A stretch of 10,745 nt of DNA from Candidatus Omnitrophota bacterium. GTDB taxonomy: Bacteria; Omnitrophota; Gorgyraeia; Gygaellales; Profunditerraquicolaceae. How positions within the stretch are numbered: position 1 is the first letter of the stretch; every line of letters begins with the position of its first letter. Below the pieces are notes generated by a model, which was not told where the DNA came from, searched no databases, and saw only the letters and a list, made by a program, of their open reading frames with translations. This document shows, piece by piece, positions 7,591 to 10,745 of the stretch. Where the stretch lies: positions 1-10,745 of the forward strand of contig JAQTNM010000031.1 of the NCBI GenBank assembly GCA_028713875.1. Reading direction: 5' to 3'. The translations under genes and the position numbers were made by a program.

Positions 7591-7614
7591 AATTATCTTA
7601 TGCACAATACGGCA

Positions 7615-8751
7615 TCACATAATCTCCAAACCGAAATCCCTCAATATCGAAACATTCATGCCTCTGCCGAACTCCCGCCGTATGATCCCGGCTACTTCAT
7701 CGGAATAACTGCCCGCGATAACAATGATGGCTTCCGGCGGCTCTGACTTAAGCGCTTCGGGAGAGAATATCGGAACATGCGTAGCAGGCGTGTATCTGCC
7801 CTGTTTAAATGTCGCCGAGTCAATGACGTATTTTATTCTGCCTGCCAAATCCGCCAAAGAAATAACCGCCAGCGCCTGATGCCCCGCGCCCCATATGGCC
7901 ACATTTTTATCCCGAAAACGGCGGATATATTTGTTTATTTCATTTTTAAGCTCTGCCTGGCTTTTATAGAAAGACGAAAGATCCGGCCTGCCTCTTTTCT
8001 TTACGGCAGCGGAAATTATGTAATCATCGCATATCCGGCTGCAGCCAAGGATTTCAAAACCGTTGAGCCTCAGCGTCCCGGCCAGGGTATCTTTGGTAAA
8101 ATAAAGCAGGTGGTCGCTTATAAATTCAGAAAAAAGTTTTTTTCGTAAAATCATATCAAAATTCGGCACCTCAACTAGGCCCACGGCGCCATCCGTCAGA
8201 TTATTGCATATTCCCATAATGGCTGAATTAGGCTCAGGCAGGTGTTCAAGAAAATTCAATATAAAAAAGGCATCAAACGGGGCGTGTTTCAACTTAAAGT
8301 TTCGGCTGGTAACGAATCCTTTTGAGACCTTCAGGCCGTCTTTGACACACTGCGCTACCGCCTTCCGTGAATACTCCAATCCGTAGGCTTCTACGCCAAG
8401 CTGTTCTATCAATGCCAGATATTCTCCGCGGCCGCAACCGATCTCAATGACCTTTTTTTTTGTAAGGGAAAAATTTTGTATAAAAGCGCGGAATTGCCTG
8501 CTGCGGAAAGCTTTCATTTCCTTTGAGAAACCGCAAGCGCGTATCACTTCCTTATAATAAGGGACAGGGTCATTGCCCAGCTGCACCAGGCCGCAGCCTG
8601 AACATTGGCATACCTTTAATTTAACTCGCCTGTCTTTTTTAAGGGATGAGGAATCCGGTAAAAACTGGGCAGCCCCCGGCATATTTCCATATCGCAGCAG
8701 AGGCTCTTTGAAAAACCCATTCCCGCATACCCTGCACTTATTGACCGGCAT
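7615..8751 (-). CDS. Sugar C-methyltransferase (zinc finger, SAM domain, C-terminal domain)
   Basis: This 378-residue protein has the three-part layout of NDP-sugar C-methyltransferases (TylC3, NovU, EryBIII, TcaB9). The first part is an N-terminal zinc site with CRVC (C6, C9) and CSGC (C50, C53). Next is a class I SAM domain with motif I VIEIGCGRGEYL (101-112) and LNFLEHLPEP (165-174). The third part is a C-terminal Rossmann-like domain opening with VAIWGAGHQALAV (284-296) and continuing through YVIDSATFKQGRY (308-320). SDHLLYF (212-218) sits where the family has its EHxxYF active-site motif, whose histidine is thought to act as general base; here Asp precedes the His. Family members add a methyl group at C-3 (sometimes another carbon) next to the ketone of an NDP-4-keto-deoxysugar. 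A GGAG (complement of 8758-8761) 6 nt upstream supports the ATG. It lies 29 bp after the SDR gene. The substrate is inferred only from context. Confidence 0.9.
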   Translation of the reverse strand: MPVNKCRVCGNGFFKEPLLRYGNMPGAAQFLPDSSSLKKDRRVKLKVCQCSGCGLVQLGNDPVPYYKEVIRACGFSKEMKAFRSRQFRAFIQNFSLTKKKVIEIGCGRGEYLALIEQLGVEAYGLEYSRKAVAQCVKDGLKVSKGFVTSRNFKLKHAPFDAFFILNFLEHLPEPNSAIMGICNNLTDGAVGLVEVPNFDMILRKKLFSEFISDHLLYFTKDTLAGTLRLNGFEILGCSRICDDYIISAAVKKRGRPDLSSFYKSQAELKNEINKYIRRFRDKNVAIWGAGHQALAVISLADLAGRIKYVIDSATFKQGRYTPATHVPIFSPEALKSEPPEAIIVIAGSYSDEVAGIIRREFGRGMNVSILRDFGLEIM

Positions 8752-8780
8752 AAGATACTCCAGATTGGGCCAAAGGGATT

Positions 8781-9665
8781 TTACCCGCAGGCTAAAAGCT
8801 TCTCTTTATCAATGCTGAACTTATTGGCCGAATACCAATTATATAATTCTTCTATAGAGCTATCCATATCTTTGAAATCATATCCGCCGATTTCATCCAT
8901 AAGCCTGGAATTATCTCCGCTGTACTCAATGCCCGCACCCCTGTCTTTAATGATTATTTCCGGGTTTTTACCGGATATTTCTGAAACCTTCCTGGCCAGC
9001 TCCAGATGGCTGAAGGCCCTTGCGGTACAGATATTGTAGGTCTTTTCATGAGGCGCGTTTTCTATAAACCATTTTGTTATATTGATGAGGTCGTCAATAT
9101 ACATATAGTCAAAAAATACATTTTGATTGACGGTAATGGGCAGGCCCAGGGCCGCCCGGCAGCAGGCATTTGAAATAAAACGCACCCGCCAATCCTCATA
9201 TTTTCCGAACACCGCAAAAAGCCTGAGATTATATATGTTCGTGCTTAACTGCGTATATTTATTCATTATATATTTTGAAAAGCCATACTGGTCCTGCGGG
9301 ACATACCGGTCAAAATAATCCTCTTTCATTTTGGGGATCCAGTTCTCCCTCTTGAATTCAGCTCCTGAGCCGTAATAGATCATCCTGCCGAAGCGGTCGT
9401 TGCACCTGACCAGGTTAAAAAACATCTTTAAATTATTTTCCATGACTTTTGCGGGGTCTTTTGCGGAATGTTTCGGGGCGGCGTCGTATGTAGCCGTATG
9501 TATTATTACATCAAACCGGTTGCCCTTTATGTACTCAAAAACCTCCCGGGAATCCAGAAGGTCGAGCTCTGCGCTGCTGCGGGATACCAGGGCGTATTCG
9601 CCATTTAATCCTTCAAATAGATTTCTGGCGATAAAGCCGTTTCCTCCGGTTATTAATATCTTCAT
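8781..9665 (-). CDS. Extended SDR nucleotide-sugar reductase/epimerase
   Basis: This 294-residue NAD(P)-dependent protein of the epimerase/dehydratase family has ITGGNGFIARN (5-15) as its nucleotide-binding loop. D35 ends the second strand region (AELDLLD). IHTATY (55-60), YYGSGAEF with S100 (97-104) and the catalytic pair Y127/K131 in YGFSK follow. FDYMYIDDL (185-193) and NICTARAFSHLELA (211-224) are typical of extended SDRs acting on nucleotide sugars. It starts 4 bp after the TPP enzyme gene, so the two are probably made together. In yersiniose synthesis the reductase YerF follows the TPP enzyme YerE and reduces the newly attached acetyl ketone, and this protein is placed to do the same. 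It could instead be a 4-ketoreductase (abequose or paratose synthase-like) or an epimerase, because sequence alone does not separate these. The Shine-Dalgarno is imperfect (AGGCGGA, spanning the end of the upstream gene). Confidence 0.85.
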   Translation of the reverse strand: MKILITGGNGFIARNLFEGLNGEYALVSRSSAELDLLDSREVFEYIKGNRFDVIIHTATYDAAPKHSAKDPAKVMENNLKMFFNLVRCNDRFGRMIYYGSGAEFKRENWIPKMKEDYFDRYVPQDQYGFSKYIMNKYTQLSTNIYNLRLFAVFGKYEDWRVRFISNACCRAALGLPITVNQNVFFDYMYIDDLINITKWFIENAPHEKTYNICTARAFSHLELARKVSEISGKNPEIIIKDRGAGIEYSGDNSRLMDEIGGYDFKDMDSSIEELYNWYSANKFSIDKEKLLACG

Positions 9666-9669
9666 TATT

Positions 9670-10745
9670 TTATCCGCCTGCGGCGTTAATAATCATATTC
9701 GCCTCAAGCTCTTCCCTGCTTAAAAATGGCCATAAATCCTCCATCGGTTTGGAAATTATCGAGCCGTCGGCAAGCACCTGCGACGAAAGCCTGGGAGCGG
9801 TCTGCAAAAACGGATCGGACATGACCTCGCAAATAACCGGGCCTGCCCCTTCCAATACCTGCCGCACCTTTTCTCTGATACCTTTATGATTTGATATCCC
9901 GATGCTTTTAATTCCGTATGCCGCGGCTATCTTGCGCGTATCCGGCAAGGTCAGCCCGCTTGAAGGGTCGCAGCATACATAATGGCCCTTGAAATAACCT
10001 CTTTGAGTATTTCTGATGGAGGCGTAGCCGTTATTATTCAGGATAAATAATTTAATGGGCAGCTTCAGGCGCCTAACCGTTTCCAGTTCCTGGATATTAT
10101 GCTGCAGCCCTCCGTCACCGATAATGCTGACCGTGCGCCTCCTGCCGCTGGCAAGGCAGGCGCCGATACTTTCCGGCAGGCCAAACCCCATGGAACCCAG
10201 GCCCGGGGCATTGAATATGCGCTGCCCTTTCTTTACTTTAAAAGCCTGCATGGCTATCTCGCTGCAGCTTCCGGAGCTGCCCGGGATCAGGACGTCTTTA
10301 TTTGACATCAATTGCGATAAAATATCTATTAAGACATACGTATTGACATACCTGCCGGCCTTAAAATACTCCGGCAATATAACCGGGTAATTCCTCTTCC
10401 ATTGCCGGCACCGGCGGAGCCAACGGCTTCTTGCCCTGGCAATGATCTTATGCCTCTGCGCAATGAGTTCTCTTATGAATAATCCCGCGTCCGCGCAGAC
10501 AGGGACGTCTATCTTCATCTTCAATTTCCTGATCTCGGAGGGGTCTATATCAACTATTACTTTTTTGGCAAAGCGCGCGAAGTTTTCATGTCTATAGCCT
10601 GTCTGCACAAGGTCAAGCCGCGCGCCCAAAGTCATGATAAAATCAGAATTCTGCTGAATAAAATTTGCTCCCCGCTGCCCTATTGAGCCGGGCCTGCCGA
10701 AAAACAGCCTGTCGTTTTCAGGCAGGAAATCTATTGCTTTCCATG
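9670..10745 (-). CDS. TPP-dependent acetolactate synthase-like enzyme (YerE-type), N-terminus cut off
   Basis: The reading frame is open from the stop at 9670 to the right edge, giving 357 visible residues; the first Met seen (10635) is internal. The extra 36 residues upstream of it include FFGRPGSIGQRGANFI, the typical start of the central domain of the acetolactate synthase family. This is followed by DFIMTLGARLD and VIVDIDPSEIRK. The C-terminal domain holds GLGSMGFGLPESIGA and the TPP/Mg motif GDG-x24-NN (visible residues 209-211 and 236-237), then NGYASIRNTQRGYF. This last pattern is one I associate with TPP enzymes of O-antigen loci rather than with housekeeping IlvB. In the known case YerE, the enzyme decarboxylates pyruvate and joins the two-carbon unit to C-4 of a CDP-4-keto-3,6-dideoxyhexose. 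The rfbH-like gene and the SDR gene in the same operon support that role. The N-terminal PYR domain lies outside the window, so its catalytic Glu cannot be checked. Confidence 0.88.
   Translation of the reverse strand, partial: WKAIDFLPENDRLFFGRPGSIGQRGANFIQQNSDFIMTLGARLDLVQTGYRHENFARFAKKVIVDIDPSEIRKLKMKIDVPVCADAGLFIRELIAQRHKIIARARSRWLRRCRQWKRNYPVILPEYFKAGRYVNTYVLIDILSQLMSNKDVLIPGSSGSCSEIAMQAFKVKKGQRIFNAPGLGSMGFGLPESIGACLASGRRRTVSIIGDGGLQHNIQELETVRRLKLPIKLFILNNNGYASIRNTQRGYFKGHYVCCDPSSGLTLPDTRKIAAAYGIKSIGISNHKGIREKVRQVLEGAGPVICEVMSDPFLQTAPRLSSQVLADGSIISKPMEDLWPFLSREELEANMIINAAGG

Noticed and set aside
7591..7605. GTG start at 7605 for the B12-type radical SAM protein
   Set aside because: It adds only HKII before the family-typical MDKVLFIVPP and has no Shine-Dalgarno of its own. 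The ATG at 7590 is preferred, though not proven.
9670..10635. Taking the Met at 10635 as the start of the TPP enzyme
   Set aside because: The frame continues open to the right edge and encodes conserved central-domain residues (FFGRPGSIGQRGANF), so this Met is internal and the gene is truncated by the window.
1..10745. CRISPR arrays, insertion sequences, tRNA or rRNA genes, toxin-antitoxin or phage genes
   Set aside because: Nothing of this kind was found. The sequence is almost fully occupied by the nine minus-strand genes, and no direct repeats or transposase motifs were seen.

Overview
The window is a single-direction block of nine genes, all on the minus strand. They are packed with gaps of 0 to 41 bp and I see no internal terminator or obvious promoter. 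I read it as part of one long surface-glycan (O-antigen, capsule or exopolysaccharide) biosynthesis operon whose beginning lies to the right of the window and whose end lies to the left. Both terminal genes are cut by the window edges. The host looks like an uncultured Gram-negative-type bacterium with mid-range GC and a strong appetite for radical-SAM enzymes. Omnitrophota or a similar candidate phylum would fit, but that is a low-confidence impression and no marker gene is present.

In transcription order (right to left) the layout is as follows. (1) The C-terminal two thirds of a thiamine-diphosphate (TPP) enzyme of the acetolactate-synthase family, at 9670 to the right edge. (2) An extended SDR nucleotide-sugar reductase/epimerase, 8781-9665. 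(3) A zinc-finger SAM-dependent sugar C-methyltransferase with its typical C-terminal domain, 7615-8751. (4) A cobalamin-binding-type radical SAM protein with a TPR-like tail, 5947-7590. (5) An AT-rich multi-pass membrane protein that looks like a GT-C glycosyltransferase, 3791-5926. (6) A radical SAM protein with a reduced SPASM/Twitch domain, 2640-3749. (7) An RfbH/E1-type PMP-dependent [2Fe-2S] sugar 3-dehydratase, 1314-2639. (8) A DPM1/GtrB-like GT2 polyprenyl-phosphate glycosyltransferase, 369-1298. (9) The N-terminus of a second cobalamin-binding-type radical SAM protein, left edge to 345.

The biochemical core is RfbH + TPP enzyme + SDR. In the established yersiniose A pathway, E1 (RfbH) removes the C-3 hydroxyl of CDP-4-keto-6-deoxyglucose. 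The TPP enzyme YerE then adds a two-carbon unit from pyruvate to the C-4 ketone, and the reductase YerF reduces the new side-chain ketone. The same three enzyme types are found here, so a branched-chain 3,6-dideoxy sugar (an octose) is the best prediction. What departs from that pathway is the company: a C-methyltransferase and three radical SAM enzymes, one of them placed directly against rfbH (stop TAA followed at once by ATG). The GT2 and GT-C proteins would fit a lipid-linked donor synthase and a periplasmic transferase. There is no stretch of more than 41 bp without a gene, and no tRNA, rRNA, mobile element, CRISPR array or repeat family that I could see.
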